In this document: positions 33,501 through 41,570 of the stretch, piece by piece
Numbering within the stretch: position 1 is the first letter of the stretch
How the letters are laid out: every line of letters begins with the position of its first letter
Source: Sulfurimonas sp. HSL-1656
GTDB taxonomy: Bacteria > Campylobacterota > Campylobacteria > Campylobacterales > Sulfurimonadaceae
Assembly: GCF_039645585.1 (NCBI RefSeq)
Contig: NZ_CP147915.1
Span: 1,798,001 to 1,862,000, forward strand
DNA length: 64,000 nucleotides
Direction of reading: 5' to 3'
The notes under the pieces: model-generated
Database searches by the model: none
Told to the model about the DNA's origin: nothing
The model's input: only the letters and a program-made list of their open reading frames with translations
Made by a program: the position numbers and the translations under genes

Positions 33501-35943
33501 TGACGCTCAGGTTACCGTCCGTTGCGCCGGAGGCGGCCACCGTCGTGGCATCCACCGAGCCGTCGCTGTCGCCGGTGTGTGCCACCACGTCGATCAGCAC
33601 CGCCGTATCCTCATCGGTAGTGGCCGTAAAGTCGGCCGCTATGGGTGAGAAGTTGGCGACGACACTGATGGTGACCGTTGCCGGGGCGCTCGTCAGTGTG
33701 CCGTCGGAGACCTCGTAATCAAAGGTAAAGTTGCCTTCCGACGCACTGGTGAACGTGAAGGTACCGTTGCTGTTGAGCGTCAGTCCGGCAAGTGTTCCGA
33801 CCTGCGTAAAGGTCAGGGTGTCGCCGACATCGATATCCGACGCGTACGGCTTCAGGTCGCCGTCAAGCTGGGTGTTCGTCTGCACCTGGAACGATGCGGC
33901 CGACGCCGTCGGGGCGTCGTTGACATTGATCACTTCCAGATCGAAGGCTGCCAGCGATGCCGTCAGCAGCGAGTCGGAGACGGAGATGACGATCCCCGTG
34001 GTCGTGCCGACATCGGCATTGCCCGGAGTGCCGGAGAGTGCTCCTGTCGCTGTGTCAAATGTCGCCCAGGAGGGCTTGTTTTGAATGCTGAAAGTCAGCG
34101 TGTCGCCGTCGAGATCACTCGCACCCGGCGTAAAGCTGTACGGCGCGTCCTGGTTCACCGATGTGGCCGGCGTACCGTCGATCGTCGGCGCGTCGTTCAC
34201 GTTGACGACGGTGACGGAGAAGAGCGGCAGGGAGACCGTGGCCGTACCGTCGGTCACCGAGATATTGATATCGGCGGTCGTACCGACGTCGCCGTTGCCC
34301 GGCGTACCCGTCAGCGCCCCCGTTGCCGGGTCAAATGCCGCCCATGCGGGCGGGTTGACGATGCTGAAGGTCAGTGTGTCGCCGTCAATGTCACCGGAAG
34401 AAGGCGTAAAGCTGTACGCTGCATCCTGGTCGACCGACGCTGCCGGTGTTCCGCCGATCGTCGGGGCATCGTTTACCGCAGCGACCGTGACCGAGACATT
34501 GCCGTCGGCACTGCGGCCCGTGCCGTCACCGACCGTATAGGTAAAGCTGTCCGGACCGTTGTAGTTTGCGGCCGGGGTGTAGGTGACCGTTCCGTCCGGA
34601 TTGATCACCGCCGCGCCGTGGCCCGCGGCCGAAACGGCAGTGACAAAGAGCGTATCGCCGTTCTGGTCCGTATCGTTCGCCAGGACGTTGAGCGTCGCAT
34701 TGGTATCTTCATCGAGATTCAGGTTGTCGGCCACCGCGACCGGCGCATATTCGTTCCGCATGACGACAAGGTCGAATGCCCGGTTGTTCGTGACCAGGCT
34801 GTTCGCGACCGTCGCTTTGAGCACCACGGCCACATCCGCCGTATCGCTGCGTGTCACGGCACCGGTAGCGACATCGATGACGCCCATAGGCGTCGCCGAC
34901 CATGTCAGGTTCAGATCCGGCGTATCATAGGGCGCCGCGGCAGGACTGCTCAGCACCAGATCGGCCGTAATATTCTCATTGGCCGTATTCGTCCCGAGAT
35001 AAGTGATATTGTTTGTGAGGGCATCTTCGACTTCCGCCAGCGCGGCGATCATCGGGTCGACGTAGGTCCCCGTTTCGATATCCTGCGCGACCTGGGTCGT
35101 GTTCATGTCGCCGAGTGTCGTCGTCAGATCACTGACGGCCGTGAGATCGCCGTTTTCGATCGCCCCCTCCGCCGCTTCGGCATAGGTATTGATGGTTTCG
35201 CCGAAACCGTCCAGTTCACCTACCGTCGTGACGTTGGCTGCAAGGTCATCGATCGTCCCGGCGAGCGTTTCGACAAAGGTCGCGATCGACGGGTCGGCAC
35301 CGACCTCGGCCGCCAGTTCGGTTGCATTGAATTCACCGGAGGTCGTGGTTGCCAGCGCATTGAACACCTGTTCGTAAGCATCGTTAAAAGACTCGCCGTC
35401 AGTTTTCGTTGCCGCGCTCAATACTTCAACGACCTTCTGCACTTTCTGTGCGGCCATAAAGCTGTCGCTGTCGAGCATGGGGTCGTTTTTCACCGCATCA
35501 GCGCTGATCCCCAGATTGGCGGCGACCGCATCGGCCGCCGTATCGAATGTCATCGTCGGGTCCGAGGCCATGATCGCCGCGACATAGGTTGTCAGCGGCG
35601 AAAGGACGATGGGACGTGTCGCGTCATACACGGTTGAGAGCCGCCCTTCAAAAGGGAAGCCGGTACTGATATCGGTACCGCCGTAAGCGTAGATCTTCGT
35701 CCCGTCGGCAATCGTCACCGCAAAAGCGAAGTCCCCGTTCGTATCGGTCACCGTCGATGGCTCCGTATCGTTGTGTTCCCCTTCGCCGGTACTGTCGGCA
35801 AAGACGGTCGCGCCCGACACATAGCCGTCAATGACTCCGCCGCTGCTGGCAGGGTCGCTGCTGCCCCCGCCTCCACCGCCGCCACAGCCGCCGATGGCAA
35901 GCACGGCAGCCGCAGAGAGCATGATTTTTCTAAATTCAACCAT
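30535..35943 (-). CDS. giant surface lipoprotein with Ig/cadherin-like repeats
   Basis: 1,802 residues. The lipobox IGGC puts the lipidated cysteine at residue 20, followed by a flexible glycine run. Next come a carboxypeptidase-regulatory-like beta domain (GVIDGYVSGATVFADS, residues about 35-120) and a helical region (about 120-370). Then follow about six beta-sandwich repeats (about 380-970): a tandem-95/VCBS-type unit (LDEDTNATLNVLANDTDQNG), two He_PIG units nearly alike, a cadherin-like unit, another tandem-95 unit, and one starting NDAPTIDPIGNPPA. The C-terminal 800 residues are acidic, rich in Asn, Thr and aromatics, and unassigned. The ATG at 35943 has AGGAG upstream. Likely an outer-membrane-anchored adhesin or polymer-binding protein. 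It lies directly downstream of a two-component system that may control it. Confidence 0.82.
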   Translation of the reverse strand: MVEFRKIMLSAAAVLAIGGCGGGGGGGSSDPASSGGVIDGYVSGATVFADSTGEGEHNDTEPSTVTDTNGDFAFAVTIADGTKIYAYGGTDISTGFPFEGRLSTVYDATRPIVLSPLTTYVAAIMASDPTMTFDTAADAVAANLGISADAVKNDPMLDSDSFMAAQKVQKVVEVLSAATKTDGESFNDAYEQVFNALATTTSGEFNATELAAEVGADPSIATFVETLAGTIDDLAANVTTVGELDGFGETINTYAEAAEGAIENGDLTAVSDLTTTLGDMNTTQVAQDIETGTYVDPMIAALAEVEDALTNNITYLGTNTANENITADLVLSSPAAAPYDTPDLNLTWSATPMGVIDVATGAVTRSDTADVAVVLKATVANSLVTNNRAFDLVVMRNEYAPVAVADNLNLDEDTNATLNVLANDTDQNGDTLFVTAVSAAGHGAAVINPDGTVTYTPAANYNGPDSFTYTVGDGTGRSADGNVSVTVAAVNDAPTIGGTPAASVDQDAAYSFTPSSGDIDGDTLTFSIVNPPAWAAFDPATGALTGTPGNGDVGTTADINISVTDGTATVSLPLFSVTVVNVNDAPTIDGTPATSVNQDAPYSFTPGASDLDGDTLTFSIQNKPSWATFDTATGALSGTPGNADVGTTTGIVISVSDSLLTASLAAFDLEVINVNDAPTASAASFQVQTNTQLDGDLKPYASDIDVGDTLTFTQVGTLAGLTLNSNGTFTFTSASEGNFTFDYEVSDGTLTSAPATVTISVVANFSPIAADFTATTDEDTAVLIDVVAHTGDSDGSVDATTVAASGATDGNLSVNPTTGVVTYMPNANFNGTDSFTYTIQDNQGATSLPATVTLTVAPVNDAPTIDPIGNPPAVAVSAPIFEVPVSIADVDGDALTLSAVSSNPGVAAVSANGTTVAVDPVSEGTATVTVTVDDGVLTAQETFVVTVVADPVLMDNSFYDGQYLYDYWLENNGTANVPMYAQHYLNYGAVETMTYKLVDNNWSEVPIDMNMVTWDDINTVWVPDSYLQIDYTISADTLTLSTQNESHRLGTVTDLSGQTLDIQIGSGTTMQVTFSAGAIQYESLYKADNEIFYSYWNSGLGYTTLEDHMNGDGTFYWDESTWQPAFVAQRNAGGTAAVDSNGADITTLTLGMTGNLVADGNNSQIVGTWWVSTLPNDTNLIVRTELNATLVDPAMYNEGEAAFTHIHNGVVYNGSYSAPMTDFIVGNDSVTYNDTAMNDILTAIANYTPPATPMTVDEFWALTEIPISQAEWDALAKAQVSLLADMDLWGVWPDSNGTAVIAVDSEALYADSNGTVMFKDINGTVTESHPFTINLAGTELNVSIPPNGHLFAYLGETYDQAALEAMFGITMPAGSEGYKTAHLRLSDEYDFWGPLASFDVNYSSMTFTTLAEFVTANQGGTGGYVFNVNGTTGIQFTAGDAYTGGSSSGTVVLIDFSDMQNPQVVESGSWHVQSDGNGDVIIVELPSMNWPFAATVMNDGFGDYVAEGDMQPAFTGDIEIKFNIIARDALINYFMSGGGSSTTPTTANDATLVGAWALGGITTMDALLIVADNDKYMAVQQVLGSDGIIGGVEVGQYTLDAGGNFTNAAPLINTNAGDSAVGATVVDNGDDTATLTTVSDGPAVFNRLSSAISLEAGAWIMNQSTTGSVKFVILALDGAGHYMVADVDENQGSDPVEIEPGSFGRYNMTEFGTYVVEGNGTVTMMPDAVTDESAVCTDADTSGCDTVAGDTNLEFGLTAYDASGHLVPVNMTVSFDATNNYMTLDSSMVFVRVVPNGPVIFQ
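33922..34473 (-). repeat. tandem 276-bp repeat (two 92-residue Ig-like units)
   Basis: Two adjacent coding units of exactly 92 residues, 34198-34473 and 33922-34197, both opening NDAPTI and sharing blocks such as DGDTLTFSI, TGAL and TGTPGN/SGTPGN. They come from an internal duplication of a He_PIG-type domain. Confidence 0.85.
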
Positions 35944-35982
35944 AATCAACTCCTGAAGTTTTTTCCTACTGCAAGGTACAGG

Positions 35983-36010
35983 AAAAAAGTCAAAAAAAGT
36001 CAAAAAGTGA
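35983..36010 (-). promoter_or_regulatory. direct repeats before the lipoprotein gene
   Basis: Three A-tract plus GTCA/GTGA units at 35989-35992, 35999-36002 and 36007-36010, read on the minus strand as repeated TGACTTTTTT. Spacing near one helical turn suits either an OmpR-type regulator, which binds direct repeats, or the periodic T-tracts of Campylobacterota promoters. Confidence 0.4.
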
Positions 36011-36031
36011 CATGAAGCGAAGAATGAAGGT

Positions 36032-36718
36032 TCAGGAGAGAATGTAGCCCTGCTTGCTGAGATTTTTGATCTGGAGTTCCGGTACACGTTTCCGCAGAGA
36101 GTAAACGACCGTTTTTAAAGAAGATGAAGAGACCTCCCCGTCGGCCCAGATGGCAAATTCGAGATCGTTATAGCTCACCACCTGGTGACGGTGCGCCACC
36201 AGATGCGCCAGCAGAACGTTCTGCTTGACCGTCAGCGTCACTTCCGTACCGTTGGCGTAGAGGCGGCCGTCGGAGGGGTCATAGGTGTGAAGGGGGGAGA
36301 GATCGATGATGCCGCCGCTTTGCGTATTTTCTCCGCAGGGGGCGCGTTCCTGCATACGGTGCCGGGCCGTGCGGAGGACCGTTTCGAGCTCTTCCGGGCC
36401 GAAAGGTTTCATGACATATCCGTATGCCAGGGGGCGGAAGGCCCGCTGCAGGGTCTCGTTATCGCAGTAGGCCGTGATATAGATGATCGGTACCGTGTGT
36501 TTTTCCCAGATCTTGTCGCTCAGGGAAAAACCGTCCATATTCCCCCGGATGTTTACATCCATCAGCAGCAGCGCGGGGAGCTCCTCTTCGAGGGCCGCGA
36601 TGACGGAGAGGGCGTTGTCGAAGATGCCGGTCACCCGGATGCCCCACCCTTTGAGGAGACTGGCGATGTAGCGGGCCGTCAGCATTTCATCTTCGACGAC
36701 CATCACGGAGTCAATCAT
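36032..36718 (-). CDS. OmpR-type response regulator
   Basis: 228 residues. The receiver domain (about 1-120) has acidic pocket VVEDE, phospho-acceptor Asp in LLLMDVNIRGNMDG, the threonine/alanine switch YITAYCD and the lysine in YGYVMKPFGPEEL. A winged-helix DNA-binding domain (about 140-228) shows TLTVKQNVLLAHLVAHRHQV and SSSSLKTVVYSLRKRVPELQ, ending in the hairpin KNLSKQGYILS. Its ATG overlaps the kinase stop as ATGA, so the pair is co-translated. The lipoprotein gene follows 88 bases downstream on the same strand and is the likeliest target. Confidence 0.9.
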   Translation of the reverse strand: MIDSVMVVEDEMLTARYIASLLKGWGIRVTGIFDNALSVIAALEEELPALLLMDVNIRGNMDGFSLSDKIWEKHTVPIIYITAYCDNETLQRAFRPLAYGYVMKPFGPEELETVLRTARHRMQERAPCGENTQSGGIIDLSPLHTYDPSDGRLYANGTEVTLTVKQNVLLAHLVAHRHQVVSYNDLEFAIWADGEVSSSSLKTVVYSLRKRVPELQIKNLSKQGYILS

Positions 36719-37902
36719 GCCTGTTCTTCCTTTGCGTCAAATGCCACGGTAATCGTCACGCCGCCGTCGGAAATAATATCCAGCGTACTGTTGTCCAAAC
36801 TCTTGACAAGGTCCGTCATCAGCATCATTCCGATCCCCTCCGACGTGGGTCCCTCTTCGCTGATCCCCTTGCCGTAATCACGTATCTGCAGGGCATAGCT
36901 GTCACCGCCCCGGTGCACGAGCCGGATGAGGATCTCGCCGTTTTGTTCACCGTGATAGGCGTGCTTGATCGCATTGGTCACGCCTTCATTGACGATCAGA
37001 CCGATCGCCAGTGCATTTCGGATTCCCATGCGTATGGACTTTTCGCATTCACAATGGATCTGCACCGTCGATATTTTCTGAAGATTCTGCGTCAGCATCT
37101 GCAGATAGTGGTGCATGTCGATGTCTTCAAAATCGTCTGCCCCGTAGAGATTTTCATGCACCATCGCCATCGCCCGCAAACGGCCGATATTTTCGGTGAA
37201 ATATTTTCGGTACTTCGGATCTTCAATCTTTTCGGACTGAAGCCACAGCAGGCTCATGATGACCTGCATGTTATTCTTGACGCGGTGGTGAAGTTCCCGG
37301 AGCATCACTTCCCGCTCCCTTGCCGTTTTCGCCAGGCGCAGCTCATAATCCATACGCATCTGTTCGAAATAGTAGACAACGAACGAGATGGCGACATAGC
37401 CGATAAACATCTGGATCAGAAGCCCCGGGGGGAAAATGGGGTCGCCGATATCGAGCGCGCTCAGCAGCAGTACCGCGCCGATGCCCGATGCATTCAGCAC
37501 GCTCCACCGGATCCCCCGTTCCAACCCGTGCTGGGCGAAGACGTAGATCGGCAGCGATGCCGTCCAGAACAGCGCAGAGTCTTTTTCAAATCCGTCGATG
37601 TGCAGCGAGAGGATGGCCAGTCCCGAAATCACCCCGACCAGGATGCTCGAGGTCGTTGCCAGCTCGACCCTCCGGCTGCGGAACATGATGTTGTTAACCA
37701 GGATGATCACGATCCCGAACAGCTCCAAGATGGCAAGCGTGTCAAACCCGTGGGTCAGGTTGTTGTAAATGTCCAGCGCAAGGACCAGGACGGCGAAGAT
37801 CGTAATGAGGTTCGCAATAACGGAACGTTTATGCTCGATCGAGTCTTCGGGATAGTCGATATTGTCGCGGATGATTTTTTTGCACCAGGGAGAACAGAAC
37901 AT
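36715..37902 (-). CDS. membrane histidine kinase of the HisKA_2 class
   Basis: 395 residues. About six membrane helices (residues 25-180) form the sensor, with little periplasmic loop, so the signal is probably in or at the membrane. The phospho-histidine lies in REVMLRELHHRVKNNMQVIM (HisKA_2), the N-box is IGLIVNEGVTNAIKHAY, and the G-boxes are RDYGKGISEEG and SEGIGMMLM. HisKA_2 kinases often pair with unusual partners; here the partner is a winged-helix regulator. CxxxxC (FCSPWCKK) at the very start could bind metal or sense redox. The ATG lies six bases after an extended -10 (TGC TATGAT), with no Shine-Dalgarno. Confidence 0.88.
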   Translation of the reverse strand: MFCSPWCKKIIRDNIDYPEDSIEHKRSVIANLITIFAVLVLALDIYNNLTHGFDTLAILELFGIVIILVNNIMFRSRRVELATTSSILVGVISGLAILSLHIDGFEKDSALFWTASLPIYVFAQHGLERGIRWSVLNASGIGAVLLLSALDIGDPIFPPGLLIQMFIGYVAISFVVYYFEQMRMDYELRLAKTAREREVMLRELHHRVKNNMQVIMSLLWLQSEKIEDPKYRKYFTENIGRLRAMAMVHENLYGADDFEDIDMHHYLQMLTQNLQKISTVQIHCECEKSIRMGIRNALAIGLIVNEGVTNAIKHAYHGEQNGEILIRLVHRGGDSYALQIRDYGKGISEEGPTSEGIGMMLMTDLVKSLDNSTLDIISDGGVTITVAFDAKEEQA

Positions 37903-37965
37903 TCAGCCATCATAGCATGTTTTTATGCCTGTTTCATTAGCATGCTTCGAATACGCTGCAGCAAC

Positions 37966-38625
37966 CTAGCGCGCGGTTTTTTTCTCTTCTGCCTCTTCCA
38001 TACATGCAATCAGTTCCGTCTGCATATAGGCACCCTGGAGCTTAGCCAGCCCGGCGTCATGCAAGTCCTGCTGGGCCATGTCCAGCGCCGCGTCGTTGTC
38101 CGCGACCCGGTCGTGGATGCTCTGAAGCGCCGGCCCGGCCAGGGTTTCAGCCGAAGCGGACTCGACCATCTCCCGCAGACCGTCGAGCCCCTCGGCGGGA
38201 ACCGGCAGGTTGCAGTAGTAATCCCGCGTCGGCGTCAGCCCCCAGTAGCAAAACCCCAAAGAGAGGTAAAAATCGAGCGACTGGGGGACGCAGACCGCTT
38301 TGAAACGCCGGACATGCAGATGCACGGCCAGTTCGAACACCCACTGCAGCAGCATCATCGCGTAACCGTGCCGCCGGTGGCACAGCGGGGTCAAAAGATT
38401 ATGGATGGTCAGATACTCGCGATAGCGGTCGATCTTGTAGAAGAGGTAGCAAAGATGTTCACCCGTTTCATCCGTGAGTATGACGCTCCCCTCGGCATTC
38501 CAGCTGTAGTGGCGGTCCCACCACCGCAGCGCCTGGTCGGCAAACCCCCTGCTCTTCGCATCGCCGATCTGCGCGATGGAATCAAGGTACTCTTTTCGGT
38601 TGACATCGATAACACGGTAAGGCAT
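37966..38625 (-). CDS. GNAT-family acetyltransferase
   Basis: 219 residues. The acetyl-CoA-binding loop is visible as LTPLCHRRHGYAMMLLQWVF (an R-x-x-G/A-type motif), preceded by GSVILTDETGEHLCYLFYKI and followed by RRFKAVCVPQSLDFYLSLGF, the usual motif B with late GF. The last 75 residues form an added acidic helical tail. The ATG at 38625 has AAAGGGG upstream; one 21 bases earlier lacks a site. Substrate unknown. Confidence 0.75.
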   Translation of the reverse strand: MPYRVIDVNRKEYLDSIAQIGDAKSRGFADQALRWWDRHYSWNAEGSVILTDETGEHLCYLFYKIDRYREYLTIHNLLTPLCHRRHGYAMMLLQWVFELAVHLHVRRFKAVCVPQSLDFYLSLGFCYWGLTPTRDYYCNLPVPAEGLDGLREMVESASAETLAGPALQSIHDRVADNDAALDMAQQDLHDAGLAKLQGAYMQTELIACMEEAEEKKTAR

Positions 38626-38975
38626 GGGCGCCCCTTTGCAAGCCAATAATAATGCTTGAAAAGGGCAAACTTCACAGAGGTATTATGAGAGACAGAGTTG
38701 TACTATATCCACTATAACACTCCGGCGGTGTCTGCGGGGTACACGGGTGTATAATATGTAACCATTCAGGCAAACTCCCTCCTTCTCCTTCCGCGCGCCA
38801 GCATTTCAGCTTGCGATGTATCTGATTTTGAGATATGATACAGCACAAGAAAGATGATAGAGTGAGTTTCATCTTGGTTAGTTAAGTATTGAAGGCATTC
38901 TTTCCTCAATTTTTTCGATACCTTGCAGAGTGCTCCACATTCAATTTCGACGACTACATTACACAAGGACTTGCT
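38626..38975 (+). promoter_or_regulatory. intergenic stretch holding the cold-shock promoter and long leader
   Basis: 350 bases without a gene. It is AT-richer than its surroundings. TATAAT at 38750-38755, preceded by TG, predicts a start near 38762 and hence an untranslated leader of about 214 bases before the TTG codon. Long structured leaders are usual for cspA-type genes, where they act as thermosensors. AAGGA at 38965-38969 is the ribosome-binding site. I see no other element. Confidence 0.55.
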
Positions 38976-39194
38976 TTGGCAGATCTTAAAAAGGGAACCG
39001 TTAAGTGGTTCAACAGTGAAAAAGGCTATGGGTTTATCTCCCCTGAAGACGGCGGCAAAGACGTATTTGTACACTTTCGCCAGGTCAACAGAAGCGGTTA
39101 CGGCCGTGTCGAACTCCAGGAAGGTCAGGAAGTGACTTTCGAGATCGGCGAAGGGCAGAAAGGCCCGCAAGCAGAGAACGTTACTCCGCTTTAA
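38976..39194 (+). CDS. cold-shock protein (CspA family), TTG start
   Basis: 72-residue single OB-fold nucleic-acid chaperone. RNP1 is KGYGFIS and RNP2 is VFVHF; the opening [13 protein letters not shown] and closing [10 protein letters not shown] are typical. An open frame continues 29 codons upstream, but those residues match nothing in the family. The TTG at 38976 gives the standard length and lies six bases after AAGGA, so it is chosen. It faces the RhlE helicase operon, another cold-linked function. Confidence 0.92.
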   Translation: MADLKKGTVKWFNSEKGYGFISPEDGGKDVFVHFRQVNRSGYGRVELQEGQEVTFEIGEGQKGPQAENVTPL

Positions 39195-39233
39195 GCCCTA
39201 TCGGCGGATCACTCCGCCGCCGGGACACCTTTT

Positions 39234-39262
39234 AAAACCCTTCAGCGTCCTGAAGGTTTTTA
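39234..39262. terminator. rho-independent terminator, bidirectional
   Basis: Stem CCTTCAG, loop CGTC, CTGAAGG, flanked by an A-run before and T-run after (AAAAC...GGTTTTT). It serves the cold-shock gene on the plus strand and the helicase operon on the minus strand. Confidence 0.82.
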
Positions 39263-39295
39263 AAAGATGCCCTTCCCCGGCTTGGAAAATCCAGG

Positions 39296-39475
39296 CTAGG
39301 CTTCCGGCGCGTTTACCGCTGCCGGTTCCGTTTCCTCTTCGGGAACGTAGATCTCCGGAAGCGGCACATAATCATCGCTTTTCTTGACCTCTTTCTTGAG
39401 GCGTTTCGCCTCTTTCTTCTGCTTTTTATCCAGTTCCCGGCGCCGTTTTTCGAATGTCTGCGTACTGCGGGCCAT
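39296..39475 (-). CDS. 59-residue basic/acidic small protein linked to rhlE
   Basis: Begins [20 protein letters not shown], continues as a lysine-rich helix (KEAKRLKKEVKKSDD), then an acidic, proline-containing tail (YVPLPEIYVPEEETEPAA). Its ATG shares one base with the rhlE stop (TGATG), the signature of coupled translation, and the terminator follows 34 bases after its stop. No known family is recognised; the charged helix suggests RNA or ribosome binding, or a helicase partner. Confidence 0.7.
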   Translation of the reverse strand: MARSTQTFEKRRRELDKKQKKEAKRLKKEVKKSDDYVPLPEIYVPEEETEPAAVNAPEA

Positions 39476-40824
39476 CAGCGCGCTCCCGCTTTCATCTGCG
39501 AGAGATAGGCTGCGACATCTTCCGCACGCATCGGCTGTTCTTTACGGCGGTCATTCTGTGCGTTGCGCTTTTTATCACGCTGCCCCTGGCGCGGCTTGGC
39601 ATCGGTACGCTCGTTACCGTTGCGTGCCGGCCGCTTGTTGGAGGAACTGTTCGTTTTCGGTTTGGCTGCAGATTTCGTCTTTTCGGGCAACCGGGTTTCG
39701 AACCCTTCGACACTCTTTTGCGGAATTGACGCTTTGATCAGCTTCTCGATGTTGCGCAGGTAATCGGCCTCTTCGGCGCAGACCAGTGAAACGGCCTCCC
39801 CTTCGTTGCCGGCACGGCCGGTCCGGCCGATGCGGTGCACATAGTCCTCGGGCACGTTCGGCAGCTCGAAATTGACGACGTGCGGCAACTGGTCGATATC
39901 GATCCCGCGCGCCGCGATGTCCGTCGCGACCAGGACACGGACCCGGCGTTCCTTAAAGGCCGCCAGCGCTTTGGTGCGTGCGTTCTGTGTCTTGTTGCCG
40001 TGGATCGCCTCGGAGGGGATACCGTCTGATGTCAATTGCTTGCACAGGCGGTTCGCCCCGTGCTTGGTCCGCGTGAAAACGAGGACCTGCTCCCAGCCGT
40101 TGGTGTTGATCAGCGTGGAGAGCAGTGCGCGCTTGCGGTCCTGTTTGACCGGGTAGACGACCTGCGCGACGCGTTCGGACGTCGTGTTGCGGCGGGCGAC
40201 CTCGATGAGTTCAGGATTGTGCAGCAGGCCGTCGGCCAGCGTCTTGATCTCGTCGGAGAAGGTGGCGGAGAAGAGCAGCTTCTGCGCCTTTTTCGGGACG
40301 AGCTTGAGCACCTTCTTGATGTCGTGGATAAACCCCATGTCGAGCATGCGGTCCGCTTCGTCGAGGATCAGCAGCTCGATGCGCGAAAGGTCGATGTTCT
40401 TCTGGTTCGCATGGTCGAGCAGGCGCCCCGGCGTCGCGACGACGATGTCCACGCCGCCGCGCAGTTTATTGATCTGCGGGTTGATGTTGACCCCGCCGAA
40501 AATCACCGTCGAGTTCAGCTTCAGGTACTTGCCGTAGGTTTCGACGCTCTGCCCCACCTGTGCGGCCAGTTCACGTGTCGGCGTCAACACCAGTGCACGG
40601 ACGGGACGTTTGCCCTTGGAGGGCGTCGCTTGCGAGAGCAGCTGCAGCATCGGCAGGGTAAAGCCCGCCGTTTTGCCCGTGCCCGTCTGGGCGCCGGCAA
40701 GGAGATCTTTCCCGCCGAGCACGACGGGGATCGCCTGTGCCTGGATGGGGGTGGGTTCAGTGTAGCCGGTATCGGCGACAGCACGCAAAAGAGGCTCTGA
40801 CAAGCCCAGTGTTGAAAATGACAT
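39475..40824 (-). CDS. rhlE: DEAD-box RNA helicase, RhlE type
   Basis: 449-residue ATP-dependent RNA helicase. Q-motif and motif I lie in [19 protein letters not shown] and AQTGTGKT; motif II is [17 protein letters not shown] is LLFSATFS, V is [20 protein letters not shown] and VI is [12 protein letters not shown]. The C-terminal 75 residues are basic and Asn/Lys/Arg-rich, as in RhlE. GACAGG precedes the ATG. A minus-strand promoter at 41026-41034 gives a leader of about 195 bases. Roles in RNA remodelling, ribosome assembly and cold growth are known for the family. Confidence 0.93.
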   Translation of the reverse strand: MSFSTLGLSEPLLRAVADTGYTEPTPIQAQAIPVVLGGKDLLAGAQTGTGKTAGFTLPMLQLLSQATPSKGKRPVRALVLTPTRELAAQVGQSVETYGKYLKLNSTVIFGGVNINPQINKLRGGVDIVVATPGRLLDHANQKNIDLSRIELLILDEADRMLDMGFIHDIKKVLKLVPKKAQKLLFSATFSDEIKTLADGLLHNPELIEVARRNTTSERVAQVVYPVKQDRKRALLSTLINTNGWEQVLVFTRTKHGANRLCKQLTSDGIPSEAIHGNKTQNARTKALAAFKERRVRVLVATDIAARGIDIDQLPHVVNFELPNVPEDYVHRIGRTGRAGNEGEAVSLVCAEEADYLRNIEKLIKASIPQKSVEGFETRLPEKTKSAAKPKTNSSSNKRPARNGNERTDAKPRQGQRDKKRNAQNDRRKEQPMRAEDVAAYLSQMKAGAR

Positions 40825-41179
40825 CTATATTCCTGTCAATGAGGGGAGAGTGTAATATCCTCTTAGGATCCTTACGTTCCCTCAAGCCTGCCAAACATCC
40901 GAAAACATTATCGATCCAGGCTATATGGTAAAAAAATTGTTAAGGTAATCAGTAGATGCGCTAAGCGATCAAAGAAGTACGAAAACGGAGACAGTCGCAG
41001 ACCGTGGTGCGCTGAAAGTGGTGACATTATACCACAAACTGCACTCCATCGGTTCGCGCCTGCACCGGACTGACAATGGCGAGCTTCTTCCTTACCACCG
41101 GGGCACCGTGCACTGAAGGTTTCAGGCTATAATAGTTCTCATTGGAATGCCGTCTTCTCTGCGGTATGAAAGGGAGCAG
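40825..41179. promoter_or_regulatory. intergenic region with divergent promoters and the long rhlE leader
   Basis: 355 bases without a gene. On the minus strand an extended -10, TGG TATAAT, lies at 41026-41034, which leaves a leader of about 195 bases for rhlE. That leader contains a small inverted repeat ATCCT-CTT-AGGAT at about 40856-40868. On the plus strand GGC TATAAT at 41125-41133 should drive the DUF3147-like gene. The remainder shows nothing I can name. Confidence 0.55.
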
Positions 41180-41530
41180 ATGTATTACTACATCGTCAAA
41201 ATCATCACCACGACGCTGCTGATCGTCGCGATCTCCGAAATCTCCAAGCGGAGCACCCTCATAGGGAGTATCCTCGCTTCGATCCCTCTGGTCTCGGTCC
41301 TGGCGATGATCTGGCTCTATATCGATACCGGCGATACCCAAAAAGTGACGGAGCTCTCCTACAGCATATTCTGGCTGGTTATCCCTTCGCTGGCACTTTT
41401 TCTCTCCCTGATACTGCTGCTCAAGCGGGGAGTGGGATTTTATCCGGGCATGGCGCTTTCGATCGTCGTGACCGTTCTGGCCTACTATCTGATGATCACA
41501 CTTCTGGAGAAGTTTGGCATCAAGCTGTAG
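41180..41530 (+). CDS. DUF3147-like small membrane protein
   Basis: 116 residues with four hydrophobic helices. IIKT/IITTTLLIVAISEISKRS and TLIGSILASIPLVSVLAMIW match the DUF3147 pattern of a conserved ...RSSLIGALIASLPLVSLLAMIW. The ATG at 41180 has GGGAG seven bases upstream; an in-frame ATG 33 bases earlier adds hydrophilic residues and lacks a site. Function unknown. Confidence 0.75.
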   Translation: MYYYIVKIITTTLLIVAISEISKRSTLIGSILASIPLVSVLAMIWLYIDTGDTQKVTELSYSIFWLVIPSLALFLSLILLLKRGVGFYPGMALSIVVTVLAYYLMITLLEKFGIKL

Positions 41531-41570
41531 CAGCGAAAGAACGCAACGAGGTTTAAACAAGGAGAATGCA

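Noticed and set aside
30649-33648. Plus-strand open frame of 999 codons
   Set aside because: Antisense to the lipoprotein gene, rich in Arg/His/Val from its reversed codons, with no signal peptide, motif or ribosome-binding site.
33922-34473. Tandem repeat taken as CRISPR or mobile element
   Set aside because: The repeats are 276-bp in-frame protein domains without spacers or transposase.
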